Origin: Chlamydiales bacterium
Lineage (GTDB): Bacteria > Chlamydiota > Chlamydiia > Chlamydiales > Criblamydiaceae
Direction of reading: 5' to 3'
NCBI GenBank assembly: GCA_024233575.1
Contig: JACKPN010000004.1
Coordinates: 146,194 to 210,193, forward strand
DNA: 64,000 nt
Shown in pieces: positions 16,817-25,694 of this stretch. Position numbers and translations under genes: made by a program. Under the pieces are notes generated by a model, which did no database searches, had not been told where the DNA came from, and saw only the letters and a list, made by a program, of their open reading frames with translations. Position 1 is the first letter of the stretch, and each line of letters opens with the position of its first letter.

Positions 16817-18877
16817 ATGACTACAGGGAATATAGGAGTCCATCGCAGAGAACTCTCTCATTGCAATCCGGAATCGTTCATGGAAGCGATGCAAAAAACA
16901 CCGTTAAGACCAGAGCTTCAAGGGGTCAAGTATATCGCAGAAAAAACTTTCGAAGAGTTAGTAGAGTGCATGTCGTCGATGGAAAAAATGCTCAAACATG
17001 TAGTAAAGAAAATGCCGGAAGCTGAATGGTTCTTATCAAGTTCTGTGACATTTCGCCAACATATCGAAAAAAAAACTCAGTGCCAATCGCAATCGGTCAT
17101 AGAAAAACTACAATTAGGTTGTGCAGAAGAAGACGCCGACTTGATTATCCAGTGTTTTTGTTTGATCGATCCTAGACGTTATGATCCTGCCAGTGATCTT
17201 TATGAAAACTGGACAACAGTTCCTCCAGCGCATGTCTTAAGCCAATATTTTAAACACAAAAAAGAATCGACTGAAAATGAGGTCATCCATTGGCTTATTG
17301 CTGCTTGCATTATAGACGGAAAAAGAACAAATAAACACGCTTTAGATATGTCTGAACATCAAGATTGCTGTTGGAAGATAATCAGAAAAAAACCTCTGCT
17401 GCTTAAAAAAATTTATTCTTGTACAGATAGCGTACTAGAAATTGGCAAACTTGCAAAGAGGTGTAACGGTTTACGAAGAAGTAGCAGGCCTGTCAAATTA
17501 TGTGAGCATTTTCATTATAATTTTCACATCATGTGTTCATTATTCCCTCCAATAGAAAAGTGGCACGAAAATGCCGATGATGAGGGAGTTGTTCATATTA
17601 CAGAAGAAAACTCCAACGAGTTTATGCTGATGATGAACTATTTGATATCCGGAAATATCTGTATCGATAAGAACAATTGGCATGTCTTTCTATGCTTAAG
17701 CGGCAAGTATCAAGTGCACTCTTTAGCAAAATTGGTTTTTTCATGGCTCATGGAAAATGTGAATGATATTCCTCTTGGGCGCTATCAGAATATAGTAGAA
17801 AGTATCATCGGCGTTTTAAAAGAATATAGAAATGTACCGATTAATAAAATATTACAGTCAACAATAGACTTGTTACTTTCTATAGCGATTATTCATTTTA
17901 CAAAATATGAACTAGAAAAAACAGCGGCAGAATTTACTGTTCAAGGTAAACAATTGAAAAATCTATTACAATCTTGCGGTATTTGCCTCGAAGAATTCAA
18001 TGTTATTCCCCTGCGTGAAAGAAAGCTAGTACCTTCCGTGGAGCGTATCTTTTCGATAACTACCTTAGGTACCCTCGGAAAATATGCTCCGAAGCTCAAA
18101 AGTTTACACTTAAATGATTGCACCGATATCGATAATGAAGCTGTTGAATTTATCGATAAAAATTTTTCCGACTTGAGGGCTCTCTCCTTACAAGGTTGCG
18201 GAATAAAAAAACTAAAGAAAACCGGAAAAATCTCTCAACTTTCACGGTTAGAAGAGTTTGATCTGTCACAGAATCGCTTATCAACAAGTTCTATAAGCCG
18301 TTTAACCTCATCCATGTGTAATAACATCACGAAACTTGATCTTTCACGTACTGACATGAGCGATTCTGGTTTGCATGGTTTTATCAATAATCGAGCAAGC
18401 AACCATCTTATTTCGTTACGTCTTGCCCACTGCTCTTCTCTTACGGAAAGTTCCTTGCTCCGAATTGGAAGATTTTCAGAGTTGGAGGAACTTGATCTTG
18501 CATATTGCCAAGCAACTAACGAAGTTCTTAGGGCAGTTGCAAGAATAGCGGCCTTAAAAAACTTGACAATCAAGGGGTGCTTAAAGATTGATACTGAAGC
18601 GATATCTCCACTAGCAAAACACTCTAACTTACAGTATCTTGATATTTCGGAAACACGAGCAAACGAAAGCACTATCTATGATATTGCCAACGGATGCATC
18701 TCAATAAAAACGATTGTGGCCAAAGGGTGTTCAACAACAAAACTTGAGAGCTTGCACCTGACTTGGTATTGTTTGCGTGCTGAAAAAGAACATGCTCCGG
18801 AGCTAATCACAGATCGCATCCCGCCTTATGTGCTACAGATACAAAAAAATATCGCTAGGCTGATTGAGCGATCATGA
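16817..18877 (+). CDS. BTB/POZ and leucine-rich-repeat protein (effector-like)
   Basis: This 686-aa protein starts at the ATG with GAGGTG 3 nt upstream; a GTG at 16811 lies inside that binding site. Residues about 228-320 resemble a BTB/POZ domain: FHYNFHIMCSLF, then NSNEFMLMMNYLISGNI, then FLCLSGKYQVHSLAKLVFSW. Residues about 415-640 are leucine-rich repeats of the cysteine-containing (AMN1/F-box-partner) type, such as LKSLHLNDCTDIDNEAVEFI and LEELDLAYCQATNEVLRAVA. BTB-LRR combinations are eukaryotic in style and are expanded in amoeba-associated chlamydiae, where they are thought to engage host ubiquitin ligases. That role is inferred. It has its own 154-bp upstream gap and probably its own promoter. 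Confidence 0.83.
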   Translation: MTTGNIGVHRRELSHCNPESFMEAMQKTPLRPELQGVKYIAEKTFEELVECMSSMEKMLKHVVKKMPEAEWFLSSSVTFRQHIEKKTQCQSQSVIEKLQLGCAEEDADLIIQCFCLIDPRRYDPASDLYENWTTVPPAHVLSQYFKHKKESTENEVIHWLIAACIIDGKRTNKHALDMSEHQDCCWKIIRKKPLLLKKIYSCTDSVLEIGKLAKRCNGLRRSSRPVKLCEHFHYNFHIMCSLFPPIEKWHENADDEGVVHITEENSNEFMLMMNYLISGNICIDKNNWHVFLCLSGKYQVHSLAKLVFSWLMENVNDIPLGRYQNIVESIIGVLKEYRNVPINKILQSTIDLLLSIAIIHFTKYELEKTAAEFTVQGKQLKNLLQSCGICLEEFNVIPLRERKLVPSVERIFSITTLGTLGKYAPKLKSLHLNDCTDIDNEAVEFIDKNFSDLRALSLQGCGIKKLKKTGKISQLSRLEEFDLSQNRLSTSSISRLTSSMCNNITKLDLSRTDMSDSGLHGFINNRASNHLISLRLAHCSSLTESSLLRIGRFSELEELDLAYCQATNEVLRAVARIAALKNLTIKGCLKIDTEAISPLAKHSNLQYLDISETRANESTIYDIANGCISIKTIVAKGCSTTKLESLHLTWYCLRAEKEHAPELITDRIPPYVLQIQKNIARLIERS

Positions 18878-18919
18878 TTTGAATTGCAATGTGTGCCGCT
18901 TTTCGTTATCACTTACTGT

Positions 18920-20818
18920 ATGAAAGGATTAGCAGGAATTGTATATCCCGATGTTTTTCAGGTTAACCATCTGATTCAACCGATGATTGATGTTATTCAG
19001 TGTGGAGATGGCGCTATTCGCGATCTGCACACGTATAATAACATCCAAATTGCAACTTCAGGTTCTAAGTTGGCTGTCAACGAAAAAAAGACAATCATCG
19101 GCGGAATAGAAGGTGAAATCTACAATACGAAAGAATTAGAAAAGAAACTGAAGCAACAGGGGTACCATTTTCGTACTGGTACAGCGGCAGAATTGGTGGT
19201 GCATGCCTATGAACACTGGGGAGTATCATTTGTAGAAAAACTGGACGGAGAATTTGCAATCATGATCCTGGATCCGCATCAGGAATTGATCCTGATTGTT
19301 CGAGACAGGATCGGAAAAAAACCTCTTTACTGGTATCATGACGATCATCACTTTCTTTTTTCCACGCACTTAAAGGCTATATTAGCAACAGGGGCGGTTC
19401 CTTTATCTCCTGCCGACGACGCTTTATCGTCATATTTGTATTTTGGCTATTTTCCTCAAGATTTAACCCCTGTGAAAGAGGTTAGCAAGCTGCTTCCGGG
19501 ACACTATCTGCTATTTCGTTTCAATAACAGCAAATCGATAGAGTCTTATTGGTCGTACAGTTCCTTTTTTGAAAAACCGCTTCAAAAACATAAAAACGTC
19601 ATTGCCAAACAATTAGACTCAGAACTGCAGGCTTCGACAAAAAAAAGAGTTGAGGGCAGAAATTCTGTAGGGTGTTTTGTTTCGGGAGGACTAGGTTCAG
19701 CTACGGCAGCATATTATGTACAAAAAGAGATGCATACTGAGGGACTCCCTGCATTCTCCGTGGCTTTTCAAGGGGAAAATGAAGAAGACTTGGAAGCATC
19801 GGGTATCGTATGCAATCGTTTAAATCTTGCGTGCCACAAAAAGTTGATTACCCCAGAGGAGTACCTGGATCATCTGTCCGAGATCGTTTGGCATCTGGAC
19901 GAACCTCTAGCTGACCCAAATATTGTCGCTACATGGCAACTTGCGGGCATGGCTGCTGAAAAGGTAAACACCGTTTTCTCGGGAATGGGAAGCGATGAAC
20001 TGTTAGCTGGTCATAACCGATACACAGTGAACGAACAGCGTATCAGCATGCCGGTCAGAATGCTACACTTATCTAAACAGTTGGCATACAGTGTCCTAAT
20101 ACCTTTTTTAAACAGAATAAACCCCTCGACGGCGTTTCGCATGCTTAAAGAATCGCGGACAAACCCATGGCAATATGAGTACTTGAGGCAAAATGCGTTG
20201 TTTGACGAGTCGATGATGCGAAGCGCCTCTCCAAAATTGGCGGGATTGTTTGACCCGGAAGTGTTCTTACACAAATTTTATCACTTATCGCGTGTTCAAT
20301 CACGAGTCTCTTCCTTTCTCTATTTCGACGTGAAAACACGGCTTGCCGATTGTTATATTTTCCAATATGAAAAATTAACACAAGCTCGCAATCTAACATG
20401 GATGTCCCCTTTTCTAGATCAAGAGTTAATCGAATACTTAGCTGGTTTACCGGAACCTGAAGAGCTGTCAATCAACGAGACGGCATCAGTTTTAAAAGTG
20501 TTGCTAAAAAATATTTATCCGGAACAGTTCGTGAATAGACCTAAAGTCACAAGAAAGGCGTTATTGGCTTCTTGGGTAGAGCTGTCAGGGCTGAGCGGTG
20601 TCTTCGAAAAACTGAAAACGGGAACTTTAATGGAGATCGGACTGCTTTCGAAATCATGGTTAGACAAAGTATTGGCAACTCCAAAATCAAGACAGCTTCA
20701 TTTTCGTTATCTTTGGGCCCTGTTGATCCTTGAGGTTTGGTTCCGTTTATTCATCAACCGGGCAATAGAGCCGCGAACGCCCAAAATGCCTATTGAAATA
20801 TTGCTAACGGAGCAGTGA
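18920..20818 (+). CDS. Asparagine synthetase B-like protein with altered catalytic sites
   Basis: This 632-aa protein has the two-domain layout of glutamine-hydrolysing asparagine synthetase: an N-terminal class-II amidotransferase domain (GEIYNTKEL at about 65-73, RDRIGKKPLYW at 128-138) and a C-terminal PP-loop synthetase domain. However, the nucleophile Cys2 is replaced (start reads MKGLAGIV rather than MCGIAGI), the RGPD motif is absent, and the ATP-binding SGGLDS reads SGGLGS (residues 255-260). It therefore looks like a pseudoenzyme or a specialised relative. The ATG at 18920 is chosen because homology begins there; no ribosome binding site is seen and TTG 18884 or GTG 18893 are alternatives. 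It sits 1 nt from a methyltransferase gene. Confidence 0.82.
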   Translation: MKGLAGIVYPDVFQVNHLIQPMIDVIQCGDGAIRDLHTYNNIQIATSGSKLAVNEKKTIIGGIEGEIYNTKELEKKLKQQGYHFRTGTAAELVVHAYEHWGVSFVEKLDGEFAIMILDPHQELILIVRDRIGKKPLYWYHDDHHFLFSTHLKAILATGAVPLSPADDALSSYLYFGYFPQDLTPVKEVSKLLPGHYLLFRFNNSKSIESYWSYSSFFEKPLQKHKNVIAKQLDSELQASTKKRVEGRNSVGCFVSGGLGSATAAYYVQKEMHTEGLPAFSVAFQGENEEDLEASGIVCNRLNLACHKKLITPEEYLDHLSEIVWHLDEPLADPNIVATWQLAGMAAEKVNTVFSGMGSDELLAGHNRYTVNEQRISMPVRMLHLSKQLAYSVLIPFLNRINPSTAFRMLKESRTNPWQYEYLRQNALFDESMMRSASPKLAGLFDPEVFLHKFYHLSRVQSRVSSFLYFDVKTRLADCYIFQYEKLTQARNLTWMSPFLDQELIEYLAGLPEPEELSINETASVLKVLLKNIYPEQFVNRPKVTRKALLASWVELSGLSGVFEKLKTGTLMEIGLLSKSWLDKVLATPKSRQLHFRYLWALLILEVWFRLFINRAIEPRTPKMPIEILLTEQ

Positions 20819-20819
20819 T

Positions 20820-21647
20820 ATGGGAAAATTAGATGTAGTACAAAGTGACAACAAAGTGCCTGAAGAACAAAAGGTAGATCCTTTTTCACGTCAAGAAGTG
20901 CAGGCACGGTTCGAGCGCCTTTGGCTGGATGATCCTGAGCAGTTCAATCCACAGCGTAACTGCATGGAAAGAGAAAGAATTCAGAGAACTAGAGATCTTA
21001 TCCTAGCCTATGTCAACCCTCAGGGTAAAAAAACTGGTGATCTGGGGTGCGGATATGGTGCGCTGTCACTACTGTTACAGAAAATGGGCGCTTCAGTCGA
21101 AAGTATCGATATCGCTGCTAATGCGCTAAAGCGATTAGAGGGAAAGGGGTTGGAGCTGAAACAAGACTTCTTACCTAAAACGTTAGTCGAAGATAGCTAT
21201 TATGATCTGGTCATTTGTACTGATGTGATTGGAGATGTTGCTCCAAAAGTGTATCGTCACTTCTTCGCAGAATTAGCACGGGTGGTAAAAGATGAGGGAT
21301 ATGTCGTTTGCTCTACCGCTCTTGATATCGATACTGACGATGCTCTTCAGCGTTTTGCGGAGCTTGCTGAAACAGAACTTATTGTCACCGACTGGAGCTT
21401 AAGTTATCATGCTCTCTACATTCGTCTGAAAAGATTTTGTCGCTACCTGCCTTTAAAGGGACTGCATTCCTGGCTTGATCAAAGTAAAAAAGTTCTGCTT
21501 TTTCTTGAAAAAATAACTCGTCTTTTCTGGAGTGAAACAGGTATGAGCCATGCTATTTTTATCGCTAAACGCAAGCCTCTTATCCCTGATACTCCGATAG
21601 AGTTCCAGCCTACAGAACGAAAACACAAAAAACAGGTTTGGGAATAA
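20820..21647 (+). CDS. Class I SAM-dependent methyltransferase
   Basis: This 275-aa protein has motif I in TGDLGCGYGALSLLL (about residues 71-85), the acidic SIDIAANAL at the end of strand 2, and YYDLVICTDVIGDV as motif II, typical of UbiG-like small-molecule methyltransferases. The ATG is preceded by GGAG 9 nt upstream and lies 1 nt after the stop of the asparagine-synthetase-like gene, so the two are co-translated and may act together on one product. Its stop codon (21645-21647) lies in the A-run that serves as the T-tract terminator of the SRP RNA gene on the opposite strand. Substrate unknown. Confidence 0.85.
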   Translation: MGKLDVVQSDNKVPEEQKVDPFSRQEVQARFERLWLDDPEQFNPQRNCMERERIQRTRDLILAYVNPQGKKTGDLGCGYGALSLLLQKMGASVESIDIAANALKRLEGKGLELKQDFLPKTLVEDSYYDLVICTDVIGDVAPKVYRHFFAELARVVKDEGYVVCSTALDIDTDDALQRFAELAETELIVTDWSLSYHALYIRLKRFCRYLPLKGLHSWLDQSKKVLLFLEKITRLFWSETGMSHAIFIAKRKPLIPDTPIEFQPTERKHKKQVWE

Positions 21648-21653
21648 AAAAGA

Positions 21654-21750
21654 ACCGGAGATTGTCTCAAGACATAAAGCTACATCCTTAAGGCTGCTAC
21701 ATTCCTGTCCTGACCTAGTTCGGACTGCTCAATCTCATGAGGTCCCCGGT
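21654..21750 (-). ncRNA. ffs: Signal recognition particle RNA, small bacterial type (4.5S)
   Basis: Read on the minus strand, the segment carries the conserved domain IV of SRP RNA: GGTCAGGACAGGAATGTAGC followed directly by AGCC. This gives the GGTCAGG/AGCAGCC asymmetric loop and a GGAA tetraloop closed by ACA/TGT. The ends pair as ACCGGGGA (21750-21743) with TCTCCGGT (21661-21654). A run of six T follows immediately (21651-21646), matching an intrinsic terminator. The length of about 97 nt fits the short, Alu-less bacterial SRP RNA that binds Ffh. A TATAGT -10-like box lies about 16 nt upstream of the 5' end. It was found between converging genes where no protein is encoded. Confidence 0.88.
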
Positions 21751-21802
21751 ATAAGTAGAAATATCAACTATAAACTATTGGGAATAAATATAAAAGTGAA
21801 AG

Positions 21803-23926
21803 TTACACTCCGCTTTCACGCCAAAAGATACGTATTCCCCACTGGATGAAACTCATAAATTTTGACCGCCAAGGGCCTTGTAATTGTATGTATCCGCGTT
21901 GACCAAAGCGTAACTGAACATCTGTTGGCTCAAGCTTAATTTTTGCTGTATAATAGCTGTCAACGATACGAAGCGTCCCTTGTTGATCTTGAGATACAGG
22001 GATATCTCCACCATATGTCGTTCCTAGGGCTGGTTGAGGAAGGCCTGATGCTCTTACGGGATTAATACTTTCAACGATACCATTAACTTTTTCATTGGTT
22101 GAAGGAATGCGAAAGACTACTTCTTGACCTTCATGGATGTCGTTGTATTGATTTTCAGGTATATAGGCAATTACTGAAATTTTTGAAAGATCAGCTATTT
22201 TACCGATGACACGGTCTTTTTGAACGTATTGTCCTCGCCGTATCGAGGTGTCCCAAAGATACAACTCTCCATCAATATCCGATTTAATGGTCAGCTCTTT
22301 CTTCGTCTGCAAAAATCCTTTGAGCTTTTCATCAGTGGTGGCGAGCTCTGCTTGCGACTGGGCAATATAAGGACGATCTTTTTCATTAAGGCTAAGAATA
22401 TTTATATGTTTTTCGTAAAGCTTTTTTTGTATATCCTGGGTGGCTATCGTTGCATTTAGCTCGCGAGAGTACAGCTCTACCAGAGGCTGATCTTTTTTCA
22501 CCATTTCACTTCTTTTCACATAAACATTTTTAACGACAGAGTCGTAAGGTATGTAAATTATCTGCTGGGATAGTGGCGCAGTAATTGCAGGAAATTGCAA
22601 CTCATGCGGCAACGGCAACACAAACCATCCAACCAGAACCATCAAAACAAATGAGGTCAGCATGATTCTTGGATTTCGTGTGATTTTACCTCTTAACTGT
22701 GCAAGGGCATGAATTTCACTCGATATAGGCCAAATTAGAAAGACGCCAATCTCCATAAAAAAGAGAAAGACTCCTAATGCTTTGGTGAACTTGAAGTAAA
22801 CAAAAATAGCGATCGTCGTGTAAAGAGAGACGCGATAGATCCATGTGTATATGGAGTAAAAAATGAAACCATAGAGGCGATCTCGAGTAAGGTTCCTATC
22901 TGGGCAAGGCATATCAATTCCAAGCAGAATTTGACGCAGTTTCCATCGCGCTACGGTAAAAGCTCGCTGCTGAAGATTATCTATCCCCCACAAGTCGCCA
23001 AGAATGTAATAGCCATCAAAACGTATTGCAGGATTTAAATTGATCACGAGAGTCGATACCCATGTAATGGAAGCTATGACAAAACAGACACTCTGAAAAT
23101 AACCGGGCTCGGAAAATGCCCATCCAATGGTTGCTAAACCTGCGATGATGAGCTCTGCTATAATACCTGCTGCCGAGATATAAAAGCGTTGGCTGCGTTT
23201 TTTTAACTTCCAGCCATCGGTTACGTCTGTATAGAGAACTGGCCATAATACAATCAAAGCCACGCCCATTGATGGCACGCGAACACCAAAGTGTTTCGCT
23301 GTATAAGCGTGAGAGAATTCATGGATAACTTTCACGCAGGAAATGGACACGGCATAAATAAAAAAACCTTCAATATTAAAAAAATAAGTAAAGGTATTGA
23401 TAAACGTATCCAGTCGTGTAAATAGGAGAAAAAGACCTGTTAGGCTGAGAACCGTATAAATAGCAAAGGCTATCGGGCTTGCAAGTGGCTCTACATAACG
23501 AACGGTATTTGTTAAAAAATTGTCTGGATTAAGAAGCGGAATCCTAATATACAGATAGTTGAACAGCAACCACTTAAAAGGACCCATCTTCCTTTTTTCA
23601 GCAACCATGTCATAATGCTCTGAGGTTTTCATCACAGAAAGAAGATCATGACGAAAGGCGTCAAGTAGATAGTACTTGATCTCATCTTTTGTGACTTGAA
23701 GCGTCGTTTTTTTATCGATTGTTTCTTTTAACTCATCAAGCGTCATCCCCTTTTTGAGGAATTGAATAATTAACGACTCCCCCCAATTGAGCTTGAAAAA
23801 TTTCGCACGAACTGGATCGTATAAGTTAAAGGTCGGTGATCCATCTGACTCTTCAGGACCCGGATAAAGTTCTAAATCTTTGCGAAATTGCGGTAGCGGT
23901 TTATCTTCTTCGATCAGGTCTGGCAT
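21803..23926 (-). CDS. PqqD-like / M50 metalloprotease / HlyD fusion membrane protein
   Basis: This 707-aa inner-membrane protein has three parts. Residues about 30-100 resemble a PqqD-like winged helix (FNLYDPVRAKFFKLNWGE). Residues about 120-440 form a multi-spanning M50 (site-2-protease) domain with zinc motif HEFSH (His202-His206) and the second motif NLNPAIRFDGYY (Asp304). Residues about 455-707 are a periplasmic HlyD-type adaptor with barrel-sandwich halves (PYDSVVKNVYVKRSEMVKKD and TIKSDIDGELYLWDT) around a coiled coil. Such fusions occur beside giant adhesin-like genes in several phyla and are thought to belong to their export machinery; whether the protease cleaves the cargo is unknown. 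It is divergent from the TolC-like gene with a 251-bp shared intergenic region. Confidence 0.87.
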   Translation of the reverse strand: MPDLIEEDKPLPQFRKDLELYPGPEESDGSPTFNLYDPVRAKFFKLNWGESLIIQFLKKGMTLDELKETIDKKTTLQVTKDEIKYYLLDAFRHDLLSVMKTSEHYDMVAEKRKMGPFKWLLFNYLYIRIPLLNPDNFLTNTVRYVEPLASPIAFAIYTVLSLTGLFLLFTRLDTFINTFTYFFNIEGFFIYAVSISCVKVIHEFSHAYTAKHFGVRVPSMGVALIVLWPVLYTDVTDGWKLKKRSQRFYISAAGIIAELIIAGLATIGWAFSEPGYFQSVCFVIASITWVSTLVINLNPAIRFDGYYILGDLWGIDNLQQRAFTVARWKLRQILLGIDMPCPDRNLTRDRLYGFIFYSIYTWIYRVSLYTTIAIFVYFKFTKALGVFLFFMEIGVFLIWPISSEIHALAQLRGKITRNPRIMLTSFVLMVLVGWFVLPLPHELQFPAITAPLSQQIIYIPYDSVVKNVYVKRSEMVKKDQPLVELYSRELNATIATQDIQKKLYEKHINILSLNEKDRPYIAQSQAELATTDEKLKGFLQTKKELTIKSDIDGELYLWDTSIRRGQYVQKDRVIGKIADLSKISVIAYIPENQYNDIHEGQEVVFRIPSTNEKVNGIVESINPVRASGLPQPALGTTYGGDIPVSQDQQGTLRIVDSYYTAKIKLEPTDVQLRFGQRGYIQLQGPWRSKFMSFIQWGIRIFWRESGV

Positions 23927-24177
23927 GGATGCTCACAAGCTATTCTCATTTACACACACACTATATCAAAGTGAATATTCATGAAATAGTTCTTTGTCAT
24001 GTAAAATTTTTGAAAATTGCAATTCAACAACTTAGTACCTCACGTTTGCCGTTGTCATCGTAAAATCAAAGAGATATGTAAATTTTTTGTTTTACAAATA
24101 TGGCTTCGTTGAGATATCAAGAGTAATCAGGGTCAAGTTAGTATCCTGTATAAGCGCGTCACGATTATGGAGTAGAA
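23927..24177. promoter_or_regulatory. Divergent intergenic region of the export cluster
   Basis: This AT-rich 251-bp gap separates the M50/HlyD gene from the TolC-like gene and must hold both promoters. It contains an inverted repeat TGTAAA/TTTACA (about 24077-24096, loop TTTTTTGT) that could be an operator. I could not pick convincing -35/-10 pairs. No coding capacity of note. Confidence 0.35.
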
Positions 24178-25692
24178 ATGAAGTTCGTAACGAAAATATT
24201 AGCATTACCTATACTTGCACTGTCTTTATCAGGATGTGGAAATCAAAAAGTCGATTATTGTAAATTGCGTCAGAAGAATAACGACTATGATATGCAGCAG
24301 CTTTACTGTGGAATCAACATCCCTGATCGTCCTCTTACTATCGATGATATTGTGCAAATCGCTTTATGCCGAAACCTCAGCCTCCAGGTAAAAGAGCAAG
24401 AATATGAAATTCAGAGAGAATCTGTTACCCACCAAAAGCTGGCCATGCTGCCAATGCTCAATGCAAACTATGAATCAAGCGGCAGAACAAAAAATACCGG
24501 CTCCTTCTCCGAATCTTTGACGAACCGTCCTCCAGCACCTCCAAGCATTTCATCCACACAGCACACTGGACGTTGGGATGTCAACATCGTTTATAATTTG
24601 TTGGATTTCGGTATCGCCTACTACCGTACAAGACAAGAGTGTAGCAAAGCGCTGATAGCTCAGCTTGAATACCAAAGGCTTAAGCAGAATTTGGTTGTTG
24701 ATGTTACTAAACAATTCTGGAAAGCCCTTGTATCGAGACGAGCTCTCGCTGTTTCTAAGGATATTATCGCCAAAACAGAAGAACAGCAGATGAATCTCCA
24801 ACGACAGATGGACGCAAAGGTCATATCTGAAATTCAGGGGCTTAGAAACAAAAACCGACTAATCAACATCCATCTGCAGCTTCAAAGCTACGAGCGAGAG
24901 TATGACAGCGCCATGTCGGAACTGAAGCTGCTTATGGGAATTCCCTCTCAGATCGAGATTGAGGTAGCTGAAATAGAGTCGACAGATATAGATGTCGAAA
25001 TCGACGATGTCAATGAACTGGAATGTTGGGCTCTGTTCCACCGTCCCGAGTTGTATTCAAAAGATATTGAAGAGCGGATCATGGTCGATGAGGTGCATGT
25101 CTCCATTTTGCAGATGTTCCCGGGTATTGAACTGTTCGCTGGTCCTTATCATGATCAAAACCGTTTCTTGATCTACAATGACTGGTTCGCTGCCGGTGTA
25201 CGAGCTACAGCGGACTTGCTGTCTATTCCACAGCATATGACCGCCGGATCTGTCGCACGTAAAAGGCAAGTTTTAGCAAGAAAAAACCGCCTAGCGCTGG
25301 CTATCGGTGTATTGGCTCAAGTGCGCCTTGCATACTTAGTTTATGAAGACAACCTAGAATCCTATATCCTTGCTAAGGAACTCGAACAAGTGAACAAGGA
25401 TCTCCTGCACGCAGCTAAAACTGAGCAGCGCCAAGGGAAGTTGCATGAAGCTGACATCTTAAAGTACGAAGCGGAGGCGGCATTTTCCGAAATCAATGCG
25501 CTTCGAGCTTTGGGAGAACTTGAAAATGCGTTGGAACAGCTCAACAACTCAATGGGCTTGCCTCAGCATTTTCGCAACAGCATCGAATTCGACACAGAAT
25601 ATAGTGGCGATCAAGATTGCTATTATGAGCAGTGCAATGAATGTCACATCTCGGACTATTCTGAAACGACGTGGATCAATAACGTGAGATAG
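24178..25692 (+). CDS. TolC-family outer-membrane efflux lipoprotein
   Basis: This 504-aa protein has a lipoprotein signal peptide with lipobox LSGC (Cys20). Two outer-membrane-efflux-protein repeats follow, dominated by long coiled-coil helices with the LTIDDIVQIALCRNLSLQVK start typical of TolC/OEP proteins. In other systems these trimers form the exit channel for type-I secretion and efflux pumps. GGAG lies 5 nt upstream of the ATG. The C-terminal 35 residues are Cys/Glu/Asp rich and unusual for the family. It is the first gene of a plus-strand operon with the two membrane-fusion proteins (gaps of 2 and 9 nt). Confidence 0.88.
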   Translation: MKFVTKILALPILALSLSGCGNQKVDYCKLRQKNNDYDMQQLYCGINIPDRPLTIDDIVQIALCRNLSLQVKEQEYEIQRESVTHQKLAMLPMLNANYESSGRTKNTGSFSESLTNRPPAPPSISSTQHTGRWDVNIVYNLLDFGIAYYRTRQECSKALIAQLEYQRLKQNLVVDVTKQFWKALVSRRALAVSKDIIAKTEEQQMNLQRQMDAKVISEIQGLRNKNRLINIHLQLQSYEREYDSAMSELKLLMGIPSQIEIEVAEIESTDIDVEIDDVNELECWALFHRPELYSKDIEERIMVDEVHVSILQMFPGIELFAGPYHDQNRFLIYNDWFAAGVRATADLLSIPQHMTAGSVARKRQVLARKNRLALAIGVLAQVRLAYLVYEDNLESYILAKELEQVNKDLLHAAKTEQRQGKLHEADILKYEAEAAFSEINALRALGELENALEQLNNSMGLPQHFRNSIEFDTEYSGDQDCYYEQCNECHISDYSETTWINNVR

Positions 25693-25694
25693 TT

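Noticed and set aside
18889..18950. ATGTGTGCC (M-C-A) just before the asparagine-synthetase-like gene, suggesting a frameshifted normal MCG start
   Set aside because: It lies in another frame and the following residues do not resemble the amidotransferase domain, whereas MKGLAGIV in the main frame aligns directly.
21648..21802. Protein-coding gene between the methyltransferase and the M50-HlyD gene
   Set aside because: Too short and better explained by the SRP RNA.
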